The notes below the pieces were generated by a model, which did not search any database, was not told where the DNA came from, and saw nothing but the letters and a program-made list of their open reading frames with translations. DNA of 64,000 bases, from NCBI RefSeq assembly GCF_024628805.1, contig NZ_CP102382.1, positions 496,001 to 560,000 of the forward strand, written 5' to 3'. The position numbers and the translations under genes are program-made. This stretch comes from Paenimyroides aestuarii (GTDB lineage Bacteria > Bacteroidota > Bacteroidia > Flavobacteriales > Flavobacteriaceae). Within the stretch, counting starts at the first letter, position 1. Each line of letters opens with the position of its first letter. Positions 8,760 through 17,987 of the stretch are shown here, piece after piece.

Positions 8760-10364
8760 ATGATTGATTTTCTATATCAGGATTCATTTCCTGTTCAAAA
8801 AGATGATACAACGTACCGAAAAATTTCTTCAGATTATGTAAAAGTTGAAAAATTAGGCAATCGGGAAATTTTAACGGTGGATCCAAAAGGATTGGAATTA
8901 TTGGCAGAAACAGCAATGACCGATGTTTCATTTATGCTGCGTACGTCGCATTTAGAAAAATTACGCGCTATTATCGATGATCCCGAAGCTACAGACAATG
9001 ACCGTTTTGTTGCTTACAACTTATTGCAAAACGCAGCTGTGGCGGTTGATGGCGAATTACCATCGTGCCAAGATACTGGAACGGCAATTGTACTAGCAAA
9101 AAAAGGCGAAAATGTTTATACCGGAATTGATGATGCAGAGGCTTTATCCAAAGGTATTTTCAACACCTATATCAATAAAAATTTACGTTATTCTCAAATC
9201 GTTCCAATTTCAATGTTCGAAGAGAAAAACTCGGGATCAAACCTTCCGGCTCAAATTGATATCTATGCTAAAAAAGGAAATTCGTACGAATTTTTATTCT
9301 TGGCAAAAGGTGGTGGATCAGCAAATAAAACCTTTTTATATCAACAGACCAAATCGTTATTAAACGAAAAATCGTTAGAAGCGTTCATAAAGGCTAAAAT
9401 CATGGATTTGGGAACGGCGGCTTGCCCTCCTTACCATTTGGCGTTGGTTATTGGTGGAACCTCGGCCGAAGCTACATTGGCTACCGTTAAAAAAGCGTCT
9501 GCGGGGTATTACGATCATTTACCAACAACCGGAAACATGGCCGGACAAGCATTTCGCGATTTGGAATGGGAAAAACGCGTGCAGCAAATTTGTCAGGAAT
9601 CAGGTGTGGGTGCGCAATTTGGCGGTAAATATTTGGTACACGACGTGCGCGTAATTCGTTTGCCACGCCACGCAGCATCTTGCCCGGTTGGTTTGGGGGT
9701 TTCTTGTTCTGCCGATCGAAATATCAAAGGAAAAATTACTGCCGATGGTATTTTTGTGGAACAATTAGAAACAAATCCTGCAAGATTATTACCCGAAACG
9801 GCTCCGCATTTAGAAGAACCCGTACATATTGATTTGGATCAACCTATGGAAAACATTTTGACAGAATTGACCAAACATCCAATCAAAACCCGATTAATGT
9901 TGAACGGAACCGTTATTGTTGCCCGCGATATTGCCCATGCAAAAATCAAGGAACTATTAGATAACGGCGAACCAATGCCAGAATATTTCAAGAATCACCC
10001 GGTTTATTACGCAGGACCTGCAAAAACTCCGGAAGGGATGCCTTCTGGCTCTTTTGGACCAACAACCGCGGGACGTATGGACAGTTATGTGGATCAATTT
10101 CAAACAGCCGGCGGATCTATGATCATGTTGGCAAAAGGAAACCGCTCGCAACAGGTTACTGATGCTTGTGCAAAACACGGCGGTTTTTATTTAGGATCAA
10201 TCGGTGGTCCGGCAGCTATTTTGGCTAAAGACAATATTTTGCGTGTAGAAGTTGTAGATTTTCCTGAATTGGGAATGGAAGCCGTTCGTAAAATTACCGT
10301 TAAAGATTTTCCTGCATTCATTATTACCGATGATAAAGGAAACGATTTCTTTCAGAATTTGTAA
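8760..10364 (+). CDS. fumA: Fumarate hydratase, class I
   Basis: A 534-residue class I ([4Fe-4S]) fumarase that interconverts fumarate and malate in the TCA cycle. The N-terminal domain holds PSCQDTGTA (Cys103) and [27 protein letters not shown] is the other cysteine-containing segment. The C-terminal domain ([25 protein letters not shown]) matches the class I beta domain. Alpha and beta regions are fused as in E. coli FumA/FumB. It is monocistronic, followed by a strong terminator. The symbol follows E. coli; orthology to FumA versus FumB is not implied. Confidence 0.95.
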   Translation: MIDFLYQDSFPVQKDDTTYRKISSDYVKVEKLGNREILTVDPKGLELLAETAMTDVSFMLRTSHLEKLRAIIDDPEATDNDRFVAYNLLQNAAVAVDGELPSCQDTGTAIVLAKKGENVYTGIDDAEALSKGIFNTYINKNLRYSQIVPISMFEEKNSGSNLPAQIDIYAKKGNSYEFLFLAKGGGSANKTFLYQQTKSLLNEKSLEAFIKAKIMDLGTAACPPYHLALVIGGTSAEATLATVKKASAGYYDHLPTTGNMAGQAFRDLEWEKRVQQICQESGVGAQFGGKYLVHDVRVIRLPRHAASCPVGLGVSCSADRNIKGKITADGIFVEQLETNPARLLPETAPHLEEPVHIDLDQPMENILTELTKHPIKTRLMLNGTVIVARDIAHAKIKELLDNGEPMPEYFKNHPVYYAGPAKTPEGMPSGSFGPTTAGRMDSYVDQFQTAGGSMIMLAKGNRSQQVTDACAKHGGFYLGSIGGPAAILAKDNILRVEVVDFPELGMEAVRKITVKDFPAFIITDDKGNDFFQNL

Positions 10365-10391
10365 AGAGTTATAAGCAATATGCTTTAAGCC

Positions 10392-10430
10392 AAAAGCTCT
10401 ATAAGGTGCAAACTTTATAGAGCTTTTTTT
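10392..10430 (+). terminator. Terminator after fumarase
   Basis: A 13-bp perfect stem (10392-10404 with 10415-10427) is followed by a T run, 28 nt after the fumarase stop. Confidence 0.85.
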
Positions 10431-10535
10431 ATTCATATTATCCCGAAATTGTTTTCAGGGTTTCATAAAAAAACTATAAACCCAAATTTGAATCTAAATT
10501 CGCTGATAATTAACCATAAACACATATTAACTAAT

Positions 10536-10565
10536 CCTGCAAGGTCTTCTTTTGGACCTTGTAGG
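10536..10565 (+). repeat. Dispersed palindrome family CCTGCAAGG/CCTTGTAGG, copy 1
   Basis: A 30-nt hairpin with 11-nt arms (CCTGCAAGGTC and GACCTTGTAGG). The same family occurs at 10583-10609, 13455-13481 and 37904-37930. One arm always has G where the other implies A, giving a single G:U pair on one strand. Confidence 0.8.
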
Positions 10566-10582
10566 TATCATTAAAAAAAAGA

Positions 10583-10609
10583 GCTACAAGGTTTTAAAAA
10601 CCTTGCAGC
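10583..10609 (-). repeat. Dispersed palindrome family, copy 2 (inverted orientation)
   Basis: A 27-nt palindrome (CTACAAGG and CCTTGCAG arms) lying 17 nt after copy 1 in the opposite polarity. The 395-nt gap between fumarase and the next gene holds the terminator, these two palindromes and a promoter, and nothing else I can support. Confidence 0.75.
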
Positions 10610-10723
10610 ATTCCAATCAGTATCTTATCTATATATCAAAGTGGTTTCTATCGAACTGAGTGTATTAAGTATTTTTATTTTTACTATTTGTAAAATATTT
10701 TTTACATAATGTAATTTTTTTAT

Positions 10724-10740
10724 TACATTTGATTCGAATC
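10724..10740 (+). promoter_or_regulatory. Candidate promoter -7 element and palindrome before membrane protein/HTH pair
   Basis: TACATTTG (10724-10731) matches TAnnTTTG, and the perfect palindrome GATTCGAATC (10731-10740) overlaps its end. The palindrome could be an operator for the HTH protein encoded downstream; this is inferred from position only. Confidence 0.45.
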
Positions 10741-10760
10741 AATTTTTAAAACTATATATT

Positions 10761-11252
10761 ATGAAAAATATTTATCTATTCCCGAACAAATTAAAAATTC
10801 CGGCATTAGTACTTTTCTTATTTTCTTGCATTGCAATGCTATTAGAAGCTGCAGAAATTTATACTTTACCCGAATTAAAAACATCTGTTTTTGCTGTAGT
10901 TTCTGATAAGGGAAATTTATTTAATCCTTCTGCGGAATATTCTTCAATAATAACAAATAGCATTACTGATGAAATTATAGAATGCATGTTTTTCATCAGT
11001 GGTATTGTTTTAGCATTTTCAAAAGAAAAAATTGAAGATGAATTAATTACTTTTATTAGATTTAAATCTTTGGTTTATGCTACATATTTTACAATACTTT
11101 TATTAGTATTAAGTGAAATTTTTATTTATGGCTGGGCATTTTTAAGCTTTTTAATGATTTATTTTTATTCGTTTATTCTCTTTTTAAACATCTTCTACTA
11201 CACCAAATTATTCATCTATAAAAAACAATTCAGTTATGAAAACGAAGATTAA
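10761..11252 (+). CDS. Small four-helix membrane protein paired with an HTH regulator
   Basis: A 163-residue integral membrane protein of unknown function with about four hydrophobic segments: residues 11-28 (IPALVLFLFSCIAMLLEA), 70-85, 100-120 and 125-150. It overlaps the following XRE-type regulator gene by 17 nt. This arrangement, a DUF2975-like membrane protein followed by a YozG/Cro-type HTH protein, is common in Firmicutes and Bacteroidota; I did not confirm family membership. The regulator may control the pair. Confidence 0.75.
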   Translation: MKNIYLFPNKLKIPALVLFLFSCIAMLLEAAEIYTLPELKTSVFAVVSDKGNLFNPSAEYSSIITNSITDEIIECMFFISGIVLAFSKEKIEDELITFIRFKSLVYATYFTILLLVLSEIFIYGWAFLSFLMIYFYSFILFLNIFYYTKLFIYKKQFSYENED

Positions 11253-11433
11253 AGTATTCCGCGCCATTCATAACATCACGCAGGCAGAATTGGCAGAAAA
11301 ATTAGGTGTTACAAGGCAAACCATCAATGCAATCGAAGCCGGGAAATACGCTCCTTCAGTAGAACTCGCTTTGCGCATGTCTAAAATGTTCCAAGTAACT
11401 GTAAACGAAATCTTTCAGTTAGACGATGAATAA
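11236..11433 (+). CDS. XRE/Cro-CI family HTH regulator (YozG-like)
   Basis: A 65-residue single-domain helix-turn-helix protein. The sequence AELAEKLGVTRQTINAIEAG is a textbook XRE recognition region and the ending (SLALRMSKMFQVTVNEIF type) matches the compact YozG group. It overlaps the membrane protein gene by 17 nt, so translation is probably coupled. It is likely autoregulatory on the promoter upstream of the pair. Confidence 0.9.
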   Translation: MKTKIKVFRAIHNITQAELAEKLGVTRQTINAIEAGKYAPSVELALRMSKMFQVTVNEIFQLDDE

Positions 11434-11583
11434 TCTTACAATGGATGCACAGATTTTATATTAAACCATTATCACAACTATAACTATAGAAGTATCCAAA
11501 AAATTAATGAAAAAAATCTCTGACAAAAAATAAACCAGAGCATGAATATATTTTGTTATCTTTAATTATCAAACTGAAAAAAT

Positions 11584-12741
11584 ATGAAATATATTCTTAA
11601 AACACTCAAATGGCTACTTATTATTTTGGTAACGCTTATTGCTTTGTTATATATTTTTGGCTATGGCTATTTGCTTCGTGGGATACGTGTAACCTATTTA
11701 ACTGGTCATAAAACAGCTTTTTTAGAAGATTACACGTATTTCAACAATCGAGAAATTAAAAAAGGAACAGCACAGCCTTGGCATCTATCTAAAAATTACA
11801 ATAAAATTCCGGCTACCGAAAAGTTGAATCAAACGCATACAGACTTGCAAACTACATCGTTCTTAATCATTAAAAACGACAGTATTTTTCATGAAAATTA
11901 TTTTGATATCGGCAAAGAAGACAGTAAAACCAATTCGTTTTCTATGGCGAAAAGCATTGTGGTATCGGCATTAGGCAAAGCAATTGATTTAGGAATGATT
12001 CAAAGTTTAGAAACCAAAGTAATTGACTTTTTACCCGAACTAACGGGCAAATTTGCGAAAGAAGTAACCGTTGGCGATTTGGCAAGCATGGCATCGGGGC
12101 AAAAATGGGACGAAAATTATTACGGACCAACTTCTGTAACAACACAGGCTTATTTTAAAACCGATTTGCGTTCGCTGATGTTGAGTTTACCGATTGATGA
12201 AAAACCGGGACAGAAATTTAGCTATCAAAGTGGCGACACGCAACTACTGGCAATGGTTTTAGAAAAAGCTACTAAAATGCATTTGGCTGATTTTGTGTCG
12301 AAACACTTTTGGCAACCCATGGGAATGGAACATGATGCATTGTGGCAAATCGACCATAAAAACGACGGAATTGAGAAAGCCTATTGTTGTGTAGCCAGCA
12401 ATGCGCGTGATTTTGCTCGATTCGGAAAATTGTATTTGCAAAACGGAATTTGGAATGGTGAACAAATTCTATCTACCAGCTTTATTTTTAAAGCAATCAA
12501 TCCCCGCTTCAAAGAAAGCCCGCAATATGGATATGGTTGGTGGTTATCGAACTACAAAAACAAGCACATTTACTACATGCGCGGTCATTTGGGACAATTC
12601 ACCATCGTAATTCCCGAAGACAACATCATCATTGTTCGTTTGGGACACATCAAAGGCTTGCAGACTACAACCGATCCGCACAGCAATGATTTGTACGTGT
12701 ATATCGATGAAACCTATAAAATGTTAAACCAAGCACTATGA
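11584..12741 (+). CDS. Serine hydrolase, beta-lactamase/class C fold
   Basis: A 385-residue protein with an N-terminal membrane anchor or signal (LKWLLIILVTLIALLYIFGYG). The penicillin-binding/class C beta-lactamase motifs are SMAK (Ser120, Lys123), YQS (Tyr214) and HLG (335-337). Members include esterases, D-aminopeptidases and 6-aminohexanoate-dimer hydrolases, so beta-lactam resistance should not be inferred. It overlaps the following exonuclease gene by 4 nt (ATGA), indicating a two-gene operon. Confidence 0.88.
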   Translation: MKYILKTLKWLLIILVTLIALLYIFGYGYLLRGIRVTYLTGHKTAFLEDYTYFNNREIKKGTAQPWHLSKNYNKIPATEKLNQTHTDLQTTSFLIIKNDSIFHENYFDIGKEDSKTNSFSMAKSIVVSALGKAIDLGMIQSLETKVIDFLPELTGKFAKEVTVGDLASMASGQKWDENYYGPTSVTTQAYFKTDLRSLMLSLPIDEKPGQKFSYQSGDTQLLAMVLEKATKMHLADFVSKHFWQPMGMEHDALWQIDHKNDGIEKAYCCVASNARDFARFGKLYLQNGIWNGEQILSTSFIFKAINPRFKESPQYGYGWWLSNYKNKHIYYMRGHLGQFTIVIPEDNIIIVRLGHIKGLQTTTDPHSNDLYVYIDETYKMLNQAL

Positions 12742-13451
12742 TTGATAAAATAGTTTTACCAAATATTCTTTTTTTGGATATTGAAACCGTGCCGCAATCA
12801 GCATTTTTCAATGATTTGCCCGAAGAAGCACAACAATTATTTGCCGATAAAACGCAGTATCAACGAAAAGACGATTTAACACCCGAAGAATTTTACAATC
12901 GTGCAGGAATTTGGGCAGAATTTGGAAAAATCATCTGCATTTCGGTAGGATATTTCACGATTAAAAATGCCGAACGCCAGTTTAGAACAAAATCGATTAT
13001 TGGCGAAGAAAAACAATTGTTGGAAGAATTTAATGATCTGGTAAAAACACATTTTTCCAATCCGGCATTTGTGTTTTGCGGACACAATATCAAGGAATTC
13101 GATATTCCCTATATGTGTCGCCGCATGCTGATCAACGGAATAAACATCCCTGAAAAACTGCAACTTTTTGGCAGAAAACCTTGGGAAATTCCGCATTTAG
13201 ACACCTTAGAACTATGGAAATTTGGTGATTACAAACATTATACGTCACTAAAATTATTGACTTATGTTTTAAACATTCCGTCGCCAAAAGAAGATATCGA
13301 TGGTAGCGAAGTGCGCAATGTATATTACAACGAAAAAAACATCGACCGAATTTCAAAATATTGTGAGCGTGATGTGGTTGCTGTTGCACAAATTTTCTTG
13401 AGAATGCGCAATGAACCTATTTTGAGTGATTCTGAAATTGTTTCGGTTTAA
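12738..13451 (+). CDS. Predicted 3'-5' exonuclease, PolB-exo-like (RNase H fold)
   Basis: A 237-residue DEDD exonuclease. Motif I is LFLDIETVPQ (Asp14, Glu16), motif II is GHNIKEFDIPYMCRRM, and motif III is YCERDVVAVAQIFLRM, matching the DNA polymerase B exonuclease-like family. The role is presumably processing of DNA 3' ends; the substrate is unknown. Its start overlaps the serine hydrolase stop by 4 nt. Confidence 0.88.
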   Translation: MIDKIVLPNILFLDIETVPQSAFFNDLPEEAQQLFADKTQYQRKDDLTPEEFYNRAGIWAEFGKIICISVGYFTIKNAERQFRTKSIIGEEKQLLEEFNDLVKTHFSNPAFVFCGHNIKEFDIPYMCRRMLINGINIPEKLQLFGRKPWEIPHLDTLELWKFGDYKHYTSLKLLTYVLNIPSPKEDIDGSEVRNVYYNEKNIDRISKYCERDVVAVAQIFLRMRNEPILSDSEIVSV

Positions 13452-13454
13452 ATC

Positions 13455-13481
13455 CCTGCAAGGTTTTAAAAACCTTGTAGG
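13455..13481 (+). repeat. Dispersed palindrome family, copy 3
   Basis: A 27-nt palindrome with CCTGCAAGG and CCTTGTAGG arms just after the exonuclease stop, same family as 10536-10565. It lacks a T run, so it is not a standard terminator. Confidence 0.8.
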
Positions 13482-13637
13482 TTTAAATAAAAACAATTTC
13501 AAACAAACTGAAAATATTTCTATTTTCAATGTCAAAATGTTAAATTTTAAAAATAATTTTCTTTTTAAAAAATAAATTTAGAATTTTGTTCCGAAATAAA
13601 GATCGACATAAAAATTAAAATGCAACAATTTATAAAA

Positions 13638-13759
13638 CATACAAACAACTGTAAGATGTGGAAATATTCCCGCAGAGGTTTTGTATGCACTGAATTGTAA
13701 CCATTTTTACAATATAATAATGTGAATCCTCTGCCCAACCGCAGGGGATTTTTTTTTTT
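13638..13759 (+). promoter_or_regulatory. Structured leader with mutually exclusive hairpins before osmC-like gene
   Basis: Four pairings are visible: 13638-13645 with 13680-13687 (8 bp), a hairpin 13694-13700 with 13707-13713, and an intrinsic terminator 13725-13734 with 13741-13750 (10 bp, one G:U) followed by about ten T. The left half of the terminator (13728-13734) can instead pair perfectly with 13672-13678, which would act as an antiterminator. It ends 38 nt before the OsmC start. I do not recognise a known riboswitch class; it could also be an independent small RNA. Confidence 0.55.
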
Positions 13760-13796
13760 GCCCAATAATTTAATATTAATCCATAAACCAGTAATC

Positions 13797-14243
13797 ATGA
13801 GCCTAGAACAAATTTCATTATTAAGTTTTGCCAACCAAAGCCAGTTAAACATTAAAAGCAGCGAATTGCAATTTTCAATCACTCAAAATGATATGAAGAA
13901 ACATTCAAACGCCCATTTTGAATATCTTTTAGCAGGATTTGCAGCGTGTATCAATATGGTGGGACATCAGGTTGCAGATGACTTGGGCATGGATTTAAAA
14001 TCGATTCAAATTGAAATCAAAGGAATTATAAACACCACTAAAAAGCAAGGCAATAAAACAAAAGATCGCAATGGTTTTCAGCGGATTGAACTTAGCGTGA
14101 AACCCGTAACCAATGCCGATCTAACAACCTTAAAATTTTGGATGGATGAAATCAAAGAACGTTGCCCAGTATATGATAATTTACTCAATTCAACACCCAT
14201 TGATTTTGTAGTAACCAAAGATTATACGCAAAAAGTAGCTTGA
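13797..14243 (+). CDS. OsmC family protein
   Basis: A 148-residue OsmC/Ohr-fold protein. Two conserved cysteines are visible, Cys51 in GFAACINM and Cys123 in ERCPVYDNL, the usual pair for reduction of organic hydroperoxides. An in-frame ATG at 13722 would run the protein through the upstream terminator hairpin, so 13797 is chosen. It may be controlled by the structured leader at 13638-13759. Confidence 0.88.
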   Translation: MSLEQISLLSFANQSQLNIKSSELQFSITQNDMKKHSNAHFEYLLAGFAACINMVGHQVADDLGMDLKSIQIEIKGIINTTKKQGNKTKDRNGFQRIELSVKPVTNADLTTLKFWMDEIKERCPVYDNLLNSTPIDFVVTKDYTQKVA

Positions 14244-14337
14244 TTTAGCAAGGAATGACCAAAAACTATTCGCTTAAAAAAATTGTTTAGTTTGTTTTTA
14301 CTACCTTTAGTTTTTATAATTAGGGGTAGTATTTTTT

Positions 14338-16026
14338 ATGAAAGAACCGATTTTAAGGGTAGAAAATTTAAGCATTTCGTTTTTGCAGGAAAAAAAATGG
14401 AATGAGGTTATTCACGCAATATCGTTTGATGTTTTTCCGAACGAAATTGTGGGAATTGTTGGAGAATCGGGTTCTGGAAAATCGGTTTCAAGCTTGGCTG
14501 TAATGGGATTGTTGCCCAAGAATGTTTCGAAAGTGCATCCTGAATCGATCTTTTTTAAAAACGAAGACATCACCAAATATTCCGATAAGGCATTTCAGAA
14601 AATTCGCGGTAAAAAAGTATCGATGATTTTCCAAGAACCAATGAGTTCTTTAAATCCGTCGATAACATGTGGCGAACAAGTGGCTGAAATTTTAGCAACC
14701 CACACCCAGCTTTCAGAAAAAGAAATTAAAACTGAAGTATTGCGGTTGTTTGAGCAAGTAAAATTGCCCGATCCAAAAACAATCTATCATAAATACCCCC
14801 ACCAAATTTCGGGTGGCCAAAAGCAACGAGTAATGATTGCCATGGCAATTGCCTGCAAACCTGAATTGCTAATTGCCGACGAACCCACCACAGCTCTAGA
14901 CGTAACGGTTCAGAAAGAAATCATAGTATTGCTAAAAAAATTACAACAAGAAACAAAGATGAGTGTTGTTTTTATTTCGCATGATTTAGCTTTGATTTCT
15001 GAAATTTGCGACCGCGTCTTAGTAATGTACAAAGGTGAAGTGGTAGAACAAGGTAATGTGGAACAAGTTTTTCATGAACCACAACATCTTTATACAAAAG
15101 CATTGATCGCTTCTCGTCCATCCCTCCATGTGCGTTTAAGAAGATTGCCAACTATTCAGGATTACTTAAACAACAAACCACACGAGCCCGAAATAACAGC
15201 CCAAGAGCGTGAAAACCATTTGCAAAAACTCTACGCACAAAAGCCACTTCTTCGCGTTGAAAATGTAGCGAAAGAATATCTTTTAAAAACACATTTGTTC
15301 AAGTCGAACGATTATTTTAAGGCGGTAAACAACGTAAGTTTTAAGATGTATGAAGGCGAAACACTAGGTTTGGTTGGTGAAAGCGGTTGTGGAAAATCTA
15401 CATTAGGAAATGCCATTTTACAGTTGGATCCTGCTACAAAAGGACAGATTTTTTACAGAGATAAGGATATTACCAAATTATCGAAAAGCGAATTAAAAGA
15501 ACTGCGAAAAGAAATTCAGATTATTTTTCAGGATCCATTTGCTTCCTTAAACCCAAAAATAACAGTGGGCGAAGCTATTTTAGAGCCAATGAAAGTGCAT
15601 AAATTGTACGATAATAACAAGCAACGCAAAGAAAAAGTACTGGAATTATTGGATAAAGTAGGGTTATTACCTGAACATTACGACCGATATCCACATGAAT
15701 TTTCGGGAGGTCAGCGCCAGCGAATAGGTATTGCACGAACCATTGCGGTGAATCCGAAATTAATAATTTGCGACGAATCTGTTTCGGCATTGGATATTTC
15801 GGTGCAAGCCCAAGTTTTGAATTTACTAAATGATTTAAAAGATAATTTTGGATTTACTTATCTGTTTATTTCCCACGATTTAGCAGTTGTAAAATATATT
15901 TCCGATCAGATCATCGTGATGAACAAAGGAAAAATCGAGGAACAAAACGAAGCGGATCAGCTGTTAAACAACCCTGAAAAAGCTTATACAAAAAAGTTGA
16001 TAGACGCTATTCCGAAGGGTATATAA
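14338..16026 (+). CDS. ABC transporter ATP-binding protein, fused peptide-type (DppD-DppF like)
   Basis: A 562-residue protein with two complete ABC ATPase domains. The first has GESGSGKS and [12 protein letters not shown], the second GESGCGKS and [12 protein letters not shown]. Each is followed by an oligopeptide-transporter C-terminal region ([27 protein letters not shown]). It resembles YejF/GsiA, which energise import of peptides. No permease or binding-protein gene is adjacent, so its partners must be encoded elsewhere. It is monocistronic and ends at a bidirectional terminator. Confidence 0.92.
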   Translation: MKEPILRVENLSISFLQEKKWNEVIHAISFDVFPNEIVGIVGESGSGKSVSSLAVMGLLPKNVSKVHPESIFFKNEDITKYSDKAFQKIRGKKVSMIFQEPMSSLNPSITCGEQVAEILATHTQLSEKEIKTEVLRLFEQVKLPDPKTIYHKYPHQISGGQKQRVMIAMAIACKPELLIADEPTTALDVTVQKEIIVLLKKLQQETKMSVVFISHDLALISEICDRVLVMYKGEVVEQGNVEQVFHEPQHLYTKALIASRPSLHVRLRRLPTIQDYLNNKPHEPEITAQERENHLQKLYAQKPLLRVENVAKEYLLKTHLFKSNDYFKAVNNVSFKMYEGETLGLVGESGCGKSTLGNAILQLDPATKGQIFYRDKDITKLSKSELKELRKEIQIIFQDPFASLNPKITVGEAILEPMKVHKLYDNNKQRKEKVLELLDKVGLLPEHYDRYPHEFSGGQRQRIGIARTIAVNPKLIICDESVSALDISVQAQVLNLLNDLKDNFGFTYLFISHDLAVVKYISDQIIVMNKGKIEEQNEADQLLNNPEKAYTKKLIDAIPKGI

Positions 16027-16030
16027 ATTC

Positions 16031-16061
16031 AAAAGGCTGCACATTTTATGCAGCCTTTTTT
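16031..16061. terminator. Bidirectional terminator between ABC ATPase genes
   Basis: An 11-bp stem (16031-16041 with 16049-16059) flanked by A and T runs separates convergent genes ending at 16026 and 16061. Confidence 0.85.
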
Positions 16062-17983
16062 TATATAGCATCTATTTCTTCTTGAACCTGTTCCCATTCT
16101 TGCATGGTTTGTTCTAAATCGGTTTTCAATTTTTCGTAGGCAGCAAACCATTTACTATCATTCATTAATTGCTCATAGTTCTCGGCCAATTCTAAGTCGG
16201 CTTTTGCAATTTTCTTTTCTAATTCGGTTATGATGCTTTCTGCTTTGCTTAACTTATTGTTTAATGTTTTTATACGTTTTTGTTCGTCGTATGAAAGCGA
16301 TTTTTCAACTTTTTGAACTTCTTTAACGCTTACCGTTGCAGTTTGTTCTTTCTTCTGTTCAAAATCGCGCATATCACTGGCGTTGCGTTCTTCTAGAAAG
16401 TAATTAATGTCGCCTAAATATTCTTTTATTTTTTGATCTTTAAACTCATAAACCTTATCGGTCATTCCTTGTAAAAAATCACGGTCGTGGGAAACCAAAA
16501 GCAACGTTCCTTCGTAATTTTTCAATGCTGCCTTTAATACATTCTTCGATTTTATATCCAAGTGATTCGTTGGCTCATCCATCAACAACACATTAATCGG
16601 TTTTAAAAGCAACATGGCCAATGCCAAACGATTTCTTTCACCACCCGATAATACTTTTACTTTCTTATCCACATCATCGCCCCGAAACAAAAACGAGCCT
16701 AACATGTCGCGTACTTTTGATCGATTTGCATCTGTGGCCGCATCAATCATCGTATCTAAAAGTGTTTTCTCGCCATCTAAATAATCTGCCTGATTTTGTG
16801 CGAAATATCCCAATTGTACATTATGTCCAATCTTAATGTTTCCCTGGTAATCAAACTCATTCATTATCGCCTTGATCAGGGTAGATTTTCCTTGACCATT
16901 TTGCCCTACAAAAGCTATTTTACTTCCTCGTTCAATAAAAAGGTTAATGTCTTTAAAAATAATTTTATCATCAAATGCTTTTTGCACATTTTCCATTTCT
17001 AAAACTACTTTTCCGGGTGTGATTGAAACTGGAAAAGAAATATTCATCACAGAATTATCGTCTTCATCTACCTCAATCCGTTCCACTTTATCCAACTTTT
17101 TAATTAAAGATTGCGCCATGGAAGCTTTAGTGGCTTTATATCGAAATTTCTCGATTAATTTTTCGGTTTCTTCTATTTTTTTAGCTTGATTTTTCTGAGC
17201 CGCCAACTGCATTTCTCGCATCTCCTGCCTTAAAACCAAATATTGTGTGTAGGGCTTATTGAAATCATAGATTTTTCCTAATGAAATTTCTATGGTTCGG
17301 TTGGTGACATTGTCTAAGAACATTTTATCGTGCGATACCAACACCACAGCTCCTGAAAATGATTTTAAAAAGGTTTCCAACCATATAATCGATTCAATAT
17401 CTAAGTGGTTTGTGGGTTCATCTAATAGCAAAATATCATTGTTTTGAAGCAATAGTTTTGCCAATTCAATACGCATGCGCCAACCCCCTGAAAAAGTATC
17501 GGTTAATTGATCAAAATCTGCACGTTTAAACCCTAAACCCAACAATACTTTCTCGGTGTTTCCTTGATATAAATAACCACCCAAAATATCAAACCGATGA
17601 GTTAAATCACTTACTTTTTCAATAATTTCGTGATATGCTTCTGATTCATAATCGGTTCTGTTAATCAATTCGGCATTCCATTTTGCCAATTCTTTCTCCA
17701 CATACTGAATTTCATCAAAAGCCTGATACGCTTCCTCCAAAATGGTTCTTCCTTTTACAAAATCGATATCTTGCTTTAAAAAACCAATTTTAATTTCTTT
17801 GTCAAACGCAATGGTTCCGGAATCTGGTTCAACTTCGCCCGAAAGAATTTTTAACATGGTAGATTTTCCTGCCCCATTTTTCCCTACCAAACCTACTCTA
17901 TCGCCAGCTCCCAAGCGAAAAGTTACATTTTCAAACAAAAAATCGCCGCTAAACGCAACCGACAAATCGTGTATATTAAGCAT
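16061..17983 (-). CDS. ABC-F family ATPase
   Basis: A 640-residue cytosolic protein with two ABC domains joined by a charged linker, without membrane segments. Walker A motifs are GKNGAGKST and GQNGQGKST; signatures are FSGGWRMRIELAK and LSGGERNRLALA; Walker B LLLDEPTNHLD occurs in both. The last ~90 residues form the coiled-coil C-terminal domain (KRIKTLNNKLSKAESIITEL). ABC-F proteins act on the ribosome as translation factors or resistance proteins; the type (Uup/YdiF-like) cannot be fixed here. It lies 4 nt from the FAD oxidoreductase gene upstream, so the two are probably co-transcribed. Confidence 0.93.
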   Translation of the reverse strand: MLNIHDLSVAFSGDFLFENVTFRLGAGDRVGLVGKNGAGKSTMLKILSGEVEPDSGTIAFDKEIKIGFLKQDIDFVKGRTILEEAYQAFDEIQYVEKELAKWNAELINRTDYESEAYHEIIEKVSDLTHRFDILGGYLYQGNTEKVLLGLGFKRADFDQLTDTFSGGWRMRIELAKLLLQNNDILLLDEPTNHLDIESIIWLETFLKSFSGAVVLVSHDKMFLDNVTNRTIEISLGKIYDFNKPYTQYLVLRQEMREMQLAAQKNQAKKIEETEKLIEKFRYKATKASMAQSLIKKLDKVERIEVDEDDNSVMNISFPVSITPGKVVLEMENVQKAFDDKIIFKDINLFIERGSKIAFVGQNGQGKSTLIKAIMNEFDYQGNIKIGHNVQLGYFAQNQADYLDGEKTLLDTMIDAATDANRSKVRDMLGSFLFRGDDVDKKVKVLSGGERNRLALAMLLLKPINVLLMDEPTNHLDIKSKNVLKAALKNYEGTLLLVSHDRDFLQGMTDKVYEFKDQKIKEYLGDINYFLEERNASDMRDFEQKKEQTATVSVKEVQKVEKSLSYDEQKRIKTLNNKLSKAESIITELEKKIAKADLELAENYEQLMNDSKWFAAYEKLKTDLEQTMQEWEQVQEEIDAI

Positions 17984-17987
17984 ATTG

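Noticed and set aside
11584..12741. Calling the SMAK-containing protein a beta-lactamase resistance gene
   Set aside because: The motifs define a broad serine-hydrolase family with many non-lactamase functions; nothing here is specific for beta-lactam hydrolysis.
13722..13796. N-terminal extension of the OsmC protein
   Set aside because: The extra codons run through the terminator hairpin and T run (13725-13759) and encode a non-conserved Phe/Pro-rich stretch.
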